Assembly: GCA_964346275.1 (NCBI GenBank)
Contig: CAYFUR010000075.1
Span: forward strand, 1-18,012
Direction: 5' to 3'
Source of the DNA: CAYFUR01 sp964346275
GTDB taxonomy: Bacteria > Sumerlaeota > Sumerlaeia > SLMS01
Length of the DNA stretch: 18,012 nt
The translations under genes were made by a program, and so were the position numbers. The notes beneath the pieces are model-generated. The model was not told the DNA's origin and ran no database searches. It was given only the letters and a program-made list of their open reading frames with translations. Shown here piece after piece: positions 1 through 7,468 of the stretch (positions are counted from its first letter, which is position 1; each line of letters starts with the position of its first letter).

Positions 1-1396
1 CGGCATGCATGCCGGCGACATCTTCCGGAGACGTTTCATTGCGGACCAGGATGACCTGCTTTCCTTCCTTGGCCCACCTCTCCGCTTCATCGGCGGTGAA
101 GACGATCTGGCCGGTCGCTCCGCCGGGACCAGCGGGCAGGCCGGTCGCGATGGGGGTGACTTTCGCCTCGGCCTGCGGGCTCAAGGAGGGGAGAAGCAAT
201 TCGGTCAGCTGGATCGGCTTAACGCGCATCAGCGCCGTCTTTTCGTCGATCAGTTTTCCACCGAGCATCTCGATCGCCATGCGCACGGCTGCGGTGCCGT
301 TGCGCTTGCCGATGCGGCACTGCAGCATCCAAAGCTTCTTATCCTCGATGGTGAACTCGATATCGAGCATGTCCTTGAAGTGCTTTTCCAGCTTCTTGCG
401 GATTTGCTGCAGCTGGCGGAAGGACTTGTTGTCTTTGCGCTCCAGGGAAACCTGGTCTTTATCCTCGCGCTTGCGCAGGAGGGGATCAGGGGTGCGCGTG
501 CCAGCCACCACGTCTTCGCCCTGCGCATTGATGAGGTATTCGCCGTAAAACTCGTTTTCACCGGTCGCGGGATTGCGCGTGAAGGCGACGCCAGTAGAGG
601 AGGTGTCGCCCATGTTGCCGAAGACCATGGACTGAACATTGACCGCCGTGCCCCACTCATCGGGTATGCGCTCGATGCGGCGGTACTCGCGGGCGCGCTT
701 GCCGTTCCAGGAAAGGAACACGGCTTCAATGCCGCCCCACAGCTGGTCCTTCGCGTTATCGGGGAAGGGCTTGCCGAGAACCTTCTTAATGCGGGCCTTG
801 AATTCTTCACAAAGGTCCTGAAGGTCTTCCACGGTCATTTCCGTATCAATCTTATAGCCCTTCTTTTGCTTCCGCTCTTCGAGAATCTCTTCGAGCTGGA
901 CGCGAATCGCGTCACCCTCTTTCGGTTCGATCCCCATGGCCTTTTCCATGACCACGTCGGCATACATCATAATCAACCGGCGATAAGCGTCGTAGACAAA
1001 CCGCTCATTGGACTGGGCGATGAGTCCGGGAATGGTTTTCGGATCGAGGCCGATGTTCAAGACGGTGTCCATCATGCCGGGCATGGAGGTGCGGGCACCG
1101 GAGCGAACGGAAAGCAGAAGGGGATTCTTGGGATCGCCGAACTTCCGGCTCATGGCGCGTTCGGTCTTCCGCAGGGCCGTTTCAACCTGGCTCTTCAGTT
1201 CTTTCGGCAGTTTGCGCTTGTTGTCGTAGTAATGGGTGCAAACGTCCGTGGTGATGGTGAATCCAGCGGGAACCGGAATTCCCAGGCGGCTCATTTCGGC
1301 GAGATTGGCGCCTTTGCCGCCGAGCAATTCCTTCATCGTGCCGCGGCCGTCGGCTTTGCCATCACCGAAATAGTAGACCAGCTTCTTCGGGCTCAT
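1..1396 (-). CDS. ppdK: Pyruvate, phosphate dikinase, N-terminal part (cut by window edge)
   Basis: Interconverts pyruvate, ATP and phosphate with phosphoenolpyruvate, AMP and pyrophosphate in the cytoplasm, feeding gluconeogenesis or PPi-linked glycolysis. The 465 visible codons begin MSPKKLVYYFGDG and contain the glycine-rich GGKGANLAEM stretch (residues 26-35) and the nucleotide-domain signature SVRSGARTSMPGMMDT (about 96-111), both hallmarks of PPDK rather than of PEP synthase. The reading frame continues to the window edge and stops at VRNETSPEDVAGMHA, just before the expected swivelling domain with the phosphorylated His; that domain and the C-terminal PEP/pyruvate barrel lie outside. 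Full-length PPDK is about 870-900 residues, so roughly half is present. The ATG at 1396 is chosen because AAGGAG (minus strand of 1407-1412) lies upstream at suitable spacing and the protein starts where family members start. No partner gene is seen; it appears to be transcribed alone. Confidence 0.96.
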   Translation of the reverse strand, partial: MSPKKLVYYFGDGKADGRGTMKELLGGKGANLAEMSRLGIPVPAGFTITTDVCTHYYDNKRKLPKELKSQVETALRKTERAMSRKFGDPKNPLLLSVRSGARTSMPGMMDTVLNIGLDPKTIPGLIAQSNERFVYDAYRRLIMMYADVVMEKAMGIEPKEGDAIRVQLEEILEERKQKKGYKIDTEMTVEDLQDLCEEFKARIKKVLGKPFPDNAKDQLWGGIEAVFLSWNGKRAREYRRIERIPDEWGTAVNVQSMVFGNMGDTSSTGVAFTRNPATGENEFYGEYLINAQGEDVVAGTRTPDPLLRKREDKDQVSLERKDNKSFRQLQQIRKKLEKHFKDMLDIEFTIEDKKLWMLQCRIGKRNGTAAVRMAIEMLGGKLIDEKTALMRVKPIQLTELLLPSLSPQAEAKVTPIATGLPAGPGGATGQIVFTADEAERWAKEGKQVILVRNETSPEDVAGMHA

Positions 1397-1406
1397 ACTG
1401 TTTTTT

Positions 1407-1412
1407 CTCCTT
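1407..1412 (-). promoter_or_regulatory. Ribosome binding site of ppdK
   Basis: The minus strand reads AAGGAG followed by AAAAAACAGT and then the ATG, a near-consensus Shine-Dalgarno that fixes the ppdK start at 1396. Confidence 0.75.
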
Positions 1413-1572
1413 CAATTTGGTAAGCGGTTCACGGTGCCGCTCAAACTCTTGAGAATGTTCCCGGGGCGATGCATTCGTTGCCACCGGGGAATGCGTTCCC
1501 TCCAGGGTTCGTATGGCACGCGTCTAGACAGCCAACCTTAGAGAAGGGTTTTACTTTCCCGTTCAAAACCCA

Positions 1573-1601
1573 AAAATCCCGATTTGAAAAAAGCATGTCA
1601 A
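1573..1601 (-). promoter_or_regulatory. Candidate promoter of ppdK
   Basis: The minus strand has a perfect TTGACA (1601-1596), then 17 bases, then GATTTT (1578-1573), which matches the -10 consensus at only three of six positions. This would give a leader of about 170 nt. The -35 is inside a 7-bp inverted repeat (AAAGCAT-GTCAA-ATGCTTT, 1590-1608), so a repressor bound there would block the polymerase. The position is plausible but the -10 is weak. Confidence 0.35.
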
Positions 1602-1608
1602 ATGCTTT
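1590..1608. repeat. Inverted repeat AAAGCAT-N5-ATGCTTT, possible operator
   Basis: Perfect 7-bp arms separated by GTCAA. The spacer and first arm contain the TTGACA of the candidate ppdK promoter, the geometry expected for a repressor site. No regulator can be assigned from the window. Confidence 0.4.
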
Positions 1609-1766
1609 CATCCACAATTTCTGCCAAAAAAGCAAAAAAGTTGGGAGTTTCCCCTGTCGCCATCTTCCAACGTGCTCGATCCTGGAAAAAACTCGTCCTC
1701 TTCACCGCGTTGCAGAGTCCTCGCCATCCCTCCGCCTCGATTCTCCAATCGCGAATTCCGCTCAGG

Positions 1767-2789
1767 TCACTCATCCTTTTCCTTTTGCGAAATCGTCTTC
1801 ACCCAGAACTGATCAAAGTTTTTAAAAAAACGGATAAAGCGCGCGTACGTCTTCACCGGCACGGCGGGAGAACCGATCACTTTCGCTCCATCCGGCACAT
1901 CGTTCTGCACATCCGAGGAGCCTCCGATGCGCACCATGTTGCCGATGCGAACGTGATCCTTGATGCCCACCTTGCCGCCGATCATAACGCCGCTTCCGAT
2001 TTGCACCGATCCCGCAATCCCGATTTGCGCGACCAGAATACAGTCAGAACCAATCGTGACGTTGTGGCCGATCTGCACCAGGTTGTCGATTTTTGTCCGA
2101 GCCCCAATCCGGGTTTCCTGGAGAAAGGCGCGGTCGATGGTGGTATTGGAACCGATCTCCACGTCGTCCTCGAGGACCACGCGCCCGACCTGGGGAATCT
2201 TGCGAAGCTTTCCTTCGATCAGTTCGTAGCGGAAGCCGTCGGCCCCGATCACCGATCCCGAATGGATACGGACGCGATGACCGAGGATTGTGGAATCGAG
2301 AAGCGTCACCCGGGGAAAGATCCGGCACCCCTCGCCCAATTCGACATCCGCGCCCAGATAGCTCAAAGCTTCCACCCGGGATCCCGATCCGATCCGTGTT
2401 TTCGCTCCGATCACCACGCCGGGACCGATATAGACGTTTTCGCCGATCACAGCGCTGTCCGAGATCTGCGCCGAAGGATGAACCGAACCCTCCGCCGGAG
2501 GATCGGGATGGAAGTGATTCAGCACATCGACCACCGCGCTCATAACATGAGGCACGGGGAGAATGGCGGGATGATCGACTTCCAAATCCTTGGGAACGAG
2601 AAGAAGCCCTGCCTGGGATTTGGCAGCGCGCCCGGCGAACTTCTCTTTCTGGACAAAAGAGACATCTTCCGCCATGGCCCGGTCGAGCGTCGCCATCCCA
2701 CGAAGTTCGCGGTCTTCCAGCCCCGCAGGAGGAACGGTGTTGAGCTTTTCGCAGAGTTCCCGAACAGTGATCGGGGAAGAAGATGTCAC
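1767..2789 (-). CDS. lpxD: UDP-3-O-acylglucosamine N-acyltransferase (LpxD)
   Basis: Transfers a 3-hydroxyacyl chain from acyl-ACP to the 2-amino group of UDP-3-O-acylglucosamine, the third step of lipid A synthesis. An N-terminal uridine-binding region (ITVRELCEKL onward) is followed by the left-handed beta-helix of hexapeptide repeats (about residues 100-305), with the signature HSGSVIGADGF. The catalytic His is in KIDNLVQIGHNVTIG (residue 242 from this start, E. coli His239), and a second conserved His is in KDHVRIG. A C-terminal helical tail (ARFIRFFKNFDQF) fits the acyl-carrier contact. The open frame reaches a GTG at 2843, which has no ribosome site. I prefer the GTG at 2789, which gives 340 residues, the usual LpxD length, begins just before ITVREL, and has a distant AAGG upstream. 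It is alone here: lpxA, lpxB, fabZ and bamA are not adjacent. Confidence 0.95.
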   Translation of the reverse strand: MTSSSPITVRELCEKLNTVPPAGLEDRELRGMATLDRAMAEDVSFVQKEKFAGRAAKSQAGLLLVPKDLEVDHPAILPVPHVMSAVVDVLNHFHPDPPAEGSVHPSAQISDSAVIGENVYIGPGVVIGAKTRIGSGSRVEALSYLGADVELGEGCRIFPRVTLLDSTILGHRVRIHSGSVIGADGFRYELIEGKLRKIPQVGRVVLEDDVEIGSNTTIDRAFLQETRIGARTKIDNLVQIGHNVTIGSDCILVAQIGIAGSVQIGSGVMIGGKVGIKDHVRIGNMVRIGGSSDVQNDVPDGAKVIGSPAVPVKTYARFIRFFKNFDQFWVKTISQKEKDE

Positions 2790-2855
2790 GTTGCCAGGCG
2801 AACCTTTTTCGAGAATCGTGCGGCGGAATGATGAGTGAAACACCGCAACGATTGG

Positions 2856-2886
2856 ATAACAGTAAGGGGGAGAACGGGTGCGTCAA
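2856..2886 (-). promoter_or_regulatory. Candidate promoter of lpxD
   Basis: The minus strand reads TTGACG (2886-2881), 19 bases, then TGTTAT (2861-2856, four of six -10 matches). The spacer is longer than ideal. Transcription would begin only a few bases before the GTG at 2843, leaving no room for a ribosome site there, which agrees with the downstream start at 2789. Confidence 0.3.
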
Positions 2887-2959
2887 GGTGGGATTGCCGC
2901 GCTCACACCGCATTTCGCTAAAAGCAGGGTAAAAAGAAGCGGAAAACACTCGGGCGTGA

Positions 2960-2979
2960 ATTAAAAAATGTTATTTAAT
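2960..2979. repeat. AT-rich inverted repeat ATTAAA-N8-TTTAAT
   Basis: Perfect 6-bp arms in the only strongly AT-rich stretch of this region. It could be an UP-like or protein-binding element for either flanking gene; there is no U-run that would make it a terminator. Confidence 0.3.
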
Positions 2980-3005
2980 CATTGATGTCCCTTTTCCCTA
3001 CGGAC

Positions 3006-3019
3006 TTGAGAAATCTCAA
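3006..3019. repeat. Palindrome TTGAGA-AA-TCTCAA, possible operator
   Basis: Fourteen bases with perfect 6-bp arms and a 2-bp centre, lying 14 bp upstream of a TTGACA (3033-3038) that reads toward the protease gene. The size and symmetry suit a dimeric transcription factor. No cognate regulator can be named. Confidence 0.35.
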
Positions 3020-3140
3020 TCTGGCAGGATGGTTGACAGAATCACCCGAATGCTGCGAGGGTAAGCAAACCTGTGCGCATGCGCTCGTTTCCCGGTGCCC
3101 GACCTCTCCGGGAAATTCCTCGATAGCGCCCAATCCCCCC

Positions 3141-3145
3141 GGAGG
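3141..3145 (+). promoter_or_regulatory. Ribosome binding site of the exported protease
   Basis: GGAGG followed by CATCT and the ATG at 3151; a strong site that fixes the start directly ahead of the signal peptide. Confidence 0.75.
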
Positions 3146-3150
3146 CATCT

Positions 3151-6100
3151 ATGCAACGCTCGGAGAACTTCAAATTCCCGCCGCCCAAAACCATTGCAGG
3201 AAGATGGTCAGCAATCATCCTTTCCACTCTTCTGATTCCCGCTACAGCCGCAGCGCAGCATCCTGACACAGGCAGCGGCTTGCCCGCCAGCGAACCTCTC
3301 TCGCAGGCGGAAGCCAACGCGCTTCTCTTCAAGAGTCACGCGGAAAACCTTGAAGGACTGCTCAATCCAAAAGACGCAGAAGCGGCTCGACGCCTGGGCA
3401 CACACCTCCAGGAAGTGCTCGGTGCCAGCCTGACCGGGAATCTTCCCAAGAATCTGGAGGACTTCCAGCTCGGCGGCACAATCCCCTACCACAAATACAA
3501 CCAGGTGAAAGACAACCGCGTCGTGGCCGATGTGACTCTCGTCGGGGATGCCCAGGCCACGGCGAAGGAACTGGAAGCCATGCAGGGCGTGGAAGTGCTC
3601 GCGACCGCTTCCACCAAGGCATACTCGGTGGTTTCCATCGCGGCAGAGCCATCGGCGCTCATCGACGTGGCGCAGGCAGCCAACGTCCGCCAGGTGGAAT
3701 CGGCCGCGAGCATGACCAGCAGCGCGCCGGGAAAAGATGCGCCGGCATTGGAAGCGCAAGGCGCCGCGAGCAACCAGGCGGAACAGCAAATGGACATAGA
3801 CGACGCTCGCCGCGTGATTTTTGGCGACGATGGAACCACATTCGAAATCGGCGCGCTCTCCGATTCCGCCGATCAGGTCAACGGGATTCAAGGCGACGGC
3901 TTTGTCGGGATCGATGAGTCGCAGAATACCGGCGATCTGCCCGGGGACTCCTTTATCAATATCATCCAGGACGGCAGTTCGAACGATTCCGACGAAGGCC
4001 GCGGCATGATGGAATTGATCTACGATATCGTGGACGATTGCGACGAGTACGGCTTTGCGACAGCCTTCGGCGGCCAGGGAACCTTTGCCAGCAACATCAC
4101 CAATTTGGCCAACGCCGGTTCCGACGTCATCGTCGACGATATCGTCTATTTCGCCGAGCCGATGTTTCAGGATGGCGTCATCGCGGGCGCCGCGGAAAGC
4201 TTTGCCAACAGCGGCGGCATTTATCTCGGATCCGCGGGCAACTATGGGCGCCAGGGCTACCAGCGCACATGGCTGAATCCCACCGGCGACCAGTGGATGG
4301 ACTTCCGCAACGGCGATGAAGTCCTGCAAGTCACCATCGCCGGGCCCAACAACCAGGGGAACAATCGAGGAATCGACATCCAGCTCCAGTGGTCCGAGCC
4401 ATGGGGAAACGCCAGCGCCGACCTGGACATTGTTCTCTACGACGGGAACGTGAACAACATCCTCGCGCAGACCAGCACCAACAACACCAGCGGCAATCCC
4501 AACGAGCGCCTGACCTATACCAACACCACGGGTTCCGCCCAGACCGCCAACCTCGCCATCCGCATTAACTCGGGATCGCTCTCAAACGACGATAGCATCA
4601 AAATGGTCGAATGGGACGGCAACACAACGTTCGACGAATACTCGAATGACTTTGGCGGCACGATCGTTCCCCACACCGGCGCGGACAATGTCTTCAGCGT
4701 CGGCGCCTCGCCGTACTTTAACCGAAACAACATCGAAGGCTTCAGCAGCCGCGGACCACACCGCCAATACTTCGAAAATGACGGCAGTCCGCTTATCGGC
4801 ACGACCTTCATCGACCGCACAAAGCCGGATTTCACGGCCATTGATGGCGTTGATACGACCTTTTTCGGCGGCAGGGATTTCGACAACACGGGGTTTCCGA
4901 ATTTCTTCGGAACATCGGCCGCCGCACCAAACCTCGCGGCCGTGGTGATCATGATGCTCGACGCGCGGGGAAGCGACAGCAGCACGGAACTGCAGTTCGA
5001 TGAAATCAACGAGATCCTCCAGGCCACCAGCATCGACCTCGGCGATTCCGGCGACGACAACACCTATGGCCATGGCCGCGTGAACGCCCTCGGCGCCACG
5101 GTGGCCGCGGAAGGCGCCGGCACCATCGAGTTCGACATCTATCCCAACCAGTTTGGCGACACCGCGCTGGAGGACACACTTCAGAACGACGGCGATATCG
5201 ATCGTTTTGTCTATGCGCAGCAGCAGCCCAATGCCAACGCCCAGCTCACCCTCACGGAAACATCCAACGCCTCCGCCTGGGACCCCATGGTCGTTCTGCT
5301 GGACATGGCGAACGAAGATGTGGAGGCCATTGGCTACGACACGGACGGGACGGATTTCGGCGGCAACGACGACGTCGACATGTCCTTCAGCCCCTCCAAC
5401 ACCGTCGTTCATTATGGCAAGATTCTCAGCGAAACCGAGTTCAGCGGCAGCGCGGACTACCGCCTGGAGATCGACGGCCCCACGCCGTTTGTCTCCTCGC
5501 TCAGCTTCAATCGCCGCGGATCGGCATTCTCTTCCTCCAACCTGACCCAGTTCCCCCAGGATTCCGATCACTTTGAATTCACCGTCCCCGACGACGTCGC
5601 GGATAATCCCGACATGAGCGTCGCCGTGCAGAACTACGACTACTTCGACGCCTTGGTGCTCCGCTGGGACAGCAGCGGCAATGAAATCAATCGCCTCAAT
5701 GACTTCGATGGGATTGGCGGCCGCGACATCGTCAACATCACCAGCGATCTCAACGCCGGGGAAGACTACGTCCTGGGCATTGCGCCCCACGAATACGAAT
5801 GGTCCGGCGGCAGCAGCAGCAGCTATAACCTCTCGGTGTTCCTGCCCCGCTGGTACAGACAGCCGACTGACCTTGGCAGCCCCCCGTCGAACGTGGATTA
5901 CATCGTACGGCCCAACCCCGTGAGCGGTTTCGACCGGCGGGCGCGCGAGGTCATCAACGACGACGATCTCCGCGTTATCGCCTTCCGGCCGAATGAGAGT
6001 GATGCTTCCTTTACCGCCTATGTTCCCCAGCAGTTCGACACAAAGGGCGAGATCAGCACGGGGCTCTACAACAGCCTCGGAGACCGGCTTACCGGCGAAG

Positions 6101-7302
6101 GGCACACCACCAGCTCGAGTTTCGATAATATCGATTCCAATGGTTTCGTGCGGTATTTCCGCATCGTCGGAGCAGAAGACGAAACGGTGTCGCCCGCCTC
6201 GCCCGGCATCTCCATCATTGGCGATTTCACTGATCTTCCCGCTCCCGCGGACGGGTTATCCAACATGAATTTCACCACGCCGGATGAGCCCTACGTCGCC
6301 GAAGCGACGGAAACGGTGAATCTGGATTTCGCTGAAAACGGCTACCACCAGTTCGTCTGGCCGACGGACGCCTACACGGGCGAGGGCAGCCTCCAGGCGG
6401 GTATCCAGTCCGGCGATTCCCTCGATCCGCTGCTCCGTCTTTATGACGCCAACGGCAACCTCATCATGGAAGAAAACGAAAACGGCGGCGGCGTCAGCGA
6501 GCGAATCGTCAGCGATCCAGGCGATCCCGTTTTCACGCCGGGCGACACTTACTACGCGCATGTCTCGGCAGCCGGCGAAGGCGGCATCGATCCCAACGCA
6601 TCGGAACAATCCGGCCCCTATACGCTTCGTGTTGCGGCGTTCCTGCCCGATGAGTTCGTCACCCCCACACCGACGGCGACCCCGACGCCGACGCAAAGCC
6701 CCACGCCGAGCGCCACGCCCACGGCGACACCCAGCCCCACGCCGATCCAGGACTGCAACAATGTTCTCCGGAATGGCGGCTTCGAAGAGGCGGGGGATGC
6801 CTGGGAAGTGAACGCCACGAATCAGGTCATCTGCAATTTGCGCGACTGCAACCCCCTCGGCCTTGGTTCGCGGAACGGCGACTGGTGGGCCAGCTTCTCA
6901 ACCACCCGGGGCGAACAAGCCGAGTGGCGAATGGCCCAGGAAGTGTCGGTGGAAGAAGGCGACACCACGCTGCGCTTCTATGCCGCCGCTCCCATCGAGG
7001 GAGAAGAATTAGGCGAAGATGTCGATTACCTCGCCGTGATCGTCAACGGCCGGGAAATCGGACGCTTCGTCGCCGGCAGCGGCCAGCTCGACACGACTTA
7101 TCAGATCTTTGAAATCGACCTGACGGAGCTTGCCGAGAGCGGCACCATCCAGGTCATCTTCCAGGGGCAGCTCTCGGGCGAGCAGGACTACGCCTTCTTC
7201 GTCGACGACGTGGAAGTCGAAAACTGTGTGACCGAGCCGACGGCGACACCGACTCCGACAGCGGTGCCCACGGGCCAGCCGGACCTCATGATCATCGAAT
7301 AA
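3151..7302 (+). CDS. Large secreted subtilisin-like (S8-type) protein with Pro-Thr linkers and C-terminal lectin-like domain
   Basis: 1383 residues. A signal peptide spans about 1-36 (hydrophobic AIILSTLLIPATAAA), followed by a proregion to about 215. The subtilase fold then shows Asp238 (ALSDSA), SDEGRGMM at 280-287 where the catalytic His block is expected (Glu282), the oxyanion Asn364 (GSAGNYG) and the nucleophile Ser589 (FGTSAAAPNLA). A beta-rich domain (about 375-505) is inserted between the Asn and Ser blocks. After about 650 come two or three beta-sandwich segments resembling pre-peptidase C-terminal domains, a Thr-Pro linker (1171-1198), a Cys-containing lectin/CBM-like beta domain (NGGFEE...FFVDDVEVENC, about 1200-1360), a second Thr-Pro linker and an eight-residue tail. 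It is strongly acidic and has no C-terminal anchor. Most likely it is an extracellular endopeptidase or a surface protein using a protease fold; it is not part of an evident operon. Confidence 0.88.
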   Translation: MQRSENFKFPPPKTIAGRWSAIILSTLLIPATAAAQHPDTGSGLPASEPLSQAEANALLFKSHAENLEGLLNPKDAEAARRLGTHLQEVLGASLTGNLPKNLEDFQLGGTIPYHKYNQVKDNRVVADVTLVGDAQATAKELEAMQGVEVLATASTKAYSVVSIAAEPSALIDVAQAANVRQVESAASMTSSAPGKDAPALEAQGAASNQAEQQMDIDDARRVIFGDDGTTFEIGALSDSADQVNGIQGDGFVGIDESQNTGDLPGDSFINIIQDGSSNDSDEGRGMMELIYDIVDDCDEYGFATAFGGQGTFASNITNLANAGSDVIVDDIVYFAEPMFQDGVIAGAAESFANSGGIYLGSAGNYGRQGYQRTWLNPTGDQWMDFRNGDEVLQVTIAGPNNQGNNRGIDIQLQWSEPWGNASADLDIVLYDGNVNNILAQTSTNNTSGNPNERLTYTNTTGSAQTANLAIRINSGSLSNDDSIKMVEWDGNTTFDEYSNDFGGTIVPHTGADNVFSVGASPYFNRNNIEGFSSRGPHRQYFENDGSPLIGTTFIDRTKPDFTAIDGVDTTFFGGRDFDNTGFPNFFGTSAAAPNLAAVVIMMLDARGSDSSTELQFDEINEILQATSIDLGDSGDDNTYGHGRVNALGATVAAEGAGTIEFDIYPNQFGDTALEDTLQNDGDIDRFVYAQQQPNANAQLTLTETSNASAWDPMVVLLDMANEDVEAIGYDTDGTDFGGNDDVDMSFSPSNTVVHYGKILSETEFSGSADYRLEIDGPTPFVSSLSFNRRGSAFSSSNLTQFPQDSDHFEFTVPDDVADNPDMSVAVQNYDYFDALVLRWDSSGNEINRLNDFDGIGGRDIVNITSDLNAGEDYVLGIAPHEYEWSGGSSSSYNLSVFLPRWYRQPTDLGSPPSNVDYIVRPNPVSGFDRRAREVINDDDLRVIAFRPNESDASFTAYVPQQFDTKGEISTGLYNSLGDRLTGEGHTTSSSFDNIDSNGFVRYFRIVGAEDETVSPASPGISIIGDFTDLPAPADGLSNMNFTTPDEPYVAEATETVNLDFAENGYHQFVWPTDAYTGEGSLQAGIQSGDSLDPLLRLYDANGNLIMEENENGGGVSERIVSDPGDPVFTPGDTYYAHVSAAGEGGIDPNASEQSGPYTLRVAAFLPDEFVTPTPTATPTPTQSPTPSATPTATPSPTPIQDCNNVLRNGGFEEAGDAWEVNATNQVICNLRDCNPLGLGSRNGDWWASFSTTRGEQAEWRMAQEVSVEEGDTTLRFYAAAPIEGEELGEDVDYLAVIVNGREIGRFVAGSGQLDTTYQIFEIDLTELAESGTIQVIFQGQLSGEQDYAFFVDDVEVENCVTEPTATPTPTAVPTGQPDLMIIE
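6661..6744 (+). repeat. Low-complexity Thr-Pro linker coding repeat
   Basis: Degenerate repeats of ACN/CCN/GCN codons encode a 28-residue TPTPTATP-like hinge separating the protease and beta-sandwich part from the C-terminal domain. A shorter copy lies at about 7237-7272. Such tracts can expand or contract by slippage, and they are probably O-glycosylated or extended spacers. Confidence 0.75.
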
Positions 7303-7337
7303 GGCTTCATCCTTCGAGCCGAGAACGCTCCTCGAAT

Positions 7338-7376
7338 ATCCCCCGGCCGCCAGAAAAGGCCGGGGGATTGCTTTTT
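7338..7376 (+). terminator. Rho-independent terminator after the exported protease
   Basis: An 11-bp perfect stem (ATCCCCCGGCC at 7338-7348 paired with GGCCGGGGGAT at 7358-7368) with a 9-nt loop, followed by TGCTTTTTT. It lies 35 bases after the stop codon, so it ends the protease transcript and shows that the short protein tail is the genuine end. Confidence 0.9.
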
Positions 7377-7468
7377 TCGGGCAAGGGCGCGGCGGCTTTC
7401 AACTTGACGGTCTTGCACGAGAGAGGCGTCGCTGGGAGACGAGAATTCTGGCAAGAGAGTCCCCTTCC

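Larger units (their letters stand above)
1397..1766. other. 370-bp intergenic region between lpxD and ppdK
   Basis: This holds the leader and probable promoter of ppdK on the minus strand. It is less GC-rich than its flanks. Visible elements are a consensus -35 hexamer with an overlapping palindrome near 1590-1608, and a GGGAA-TGCG-TTCCC inverted repeat at 1487-1500 with a related gaatgttccc string near 1453-1462 that could fold in the leader RNA. Only very short open frames occur and none has a convincing ribosome site, so I call no gene here. No clear terminator follows the lpxD stop. Confidence 0.5.
2844..3150. other. Divergent control region between lpxD and the exported protease
   Basis: About 300 bases without a supported gene, transcribed outward in both directions. 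It contains the candidate lpxD promoter, an AT-rich segment with the inverted repeat ATTAAA-N8-TTTAAT (2960-2979), a near-perfect palindrome TTGAGA-AA-TCTCAA (3006-3019), and a TTGACA at 3033-3038 reading toward the protease, which lacks a convincing -10 at normal spacing. Confidence 0.5.

Noticed and set aside
5..1423. 472-residue open frame on the plus strand opposite ppdK
   Set aside because: It is the antisense of a clear, conserved PPDK frame; long antisense frames are expected in GC-rich genes. Its residues show no family features.
1608..1727. 39-codon open frame on the minus strand downstream of lpxD (starts MARTLQRGEEDE)
   Set aside because: GGAGG lies directly against the ATG with too little spacing; too short and without recognisable features.
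4582..6105. 507-residue minus-strand open frame inside the protease gene
   Set aside because: Mirror of the GC-rich protease coding sequence; Val/Ala/Gly-rich composition without motifs or a supported start.
6661..6744. Short tandem-like DNA repeats considered as a CRISPR or mobile-element signature
   Set aside because: They are in-frame codon repeats for a Thr-Pro linker, with no spacer structure.
7404..7409. TTGACG before the CofE-like gene as a promoter
   Set aside because: No -10-like hexamer at 15-19 bases downstream.
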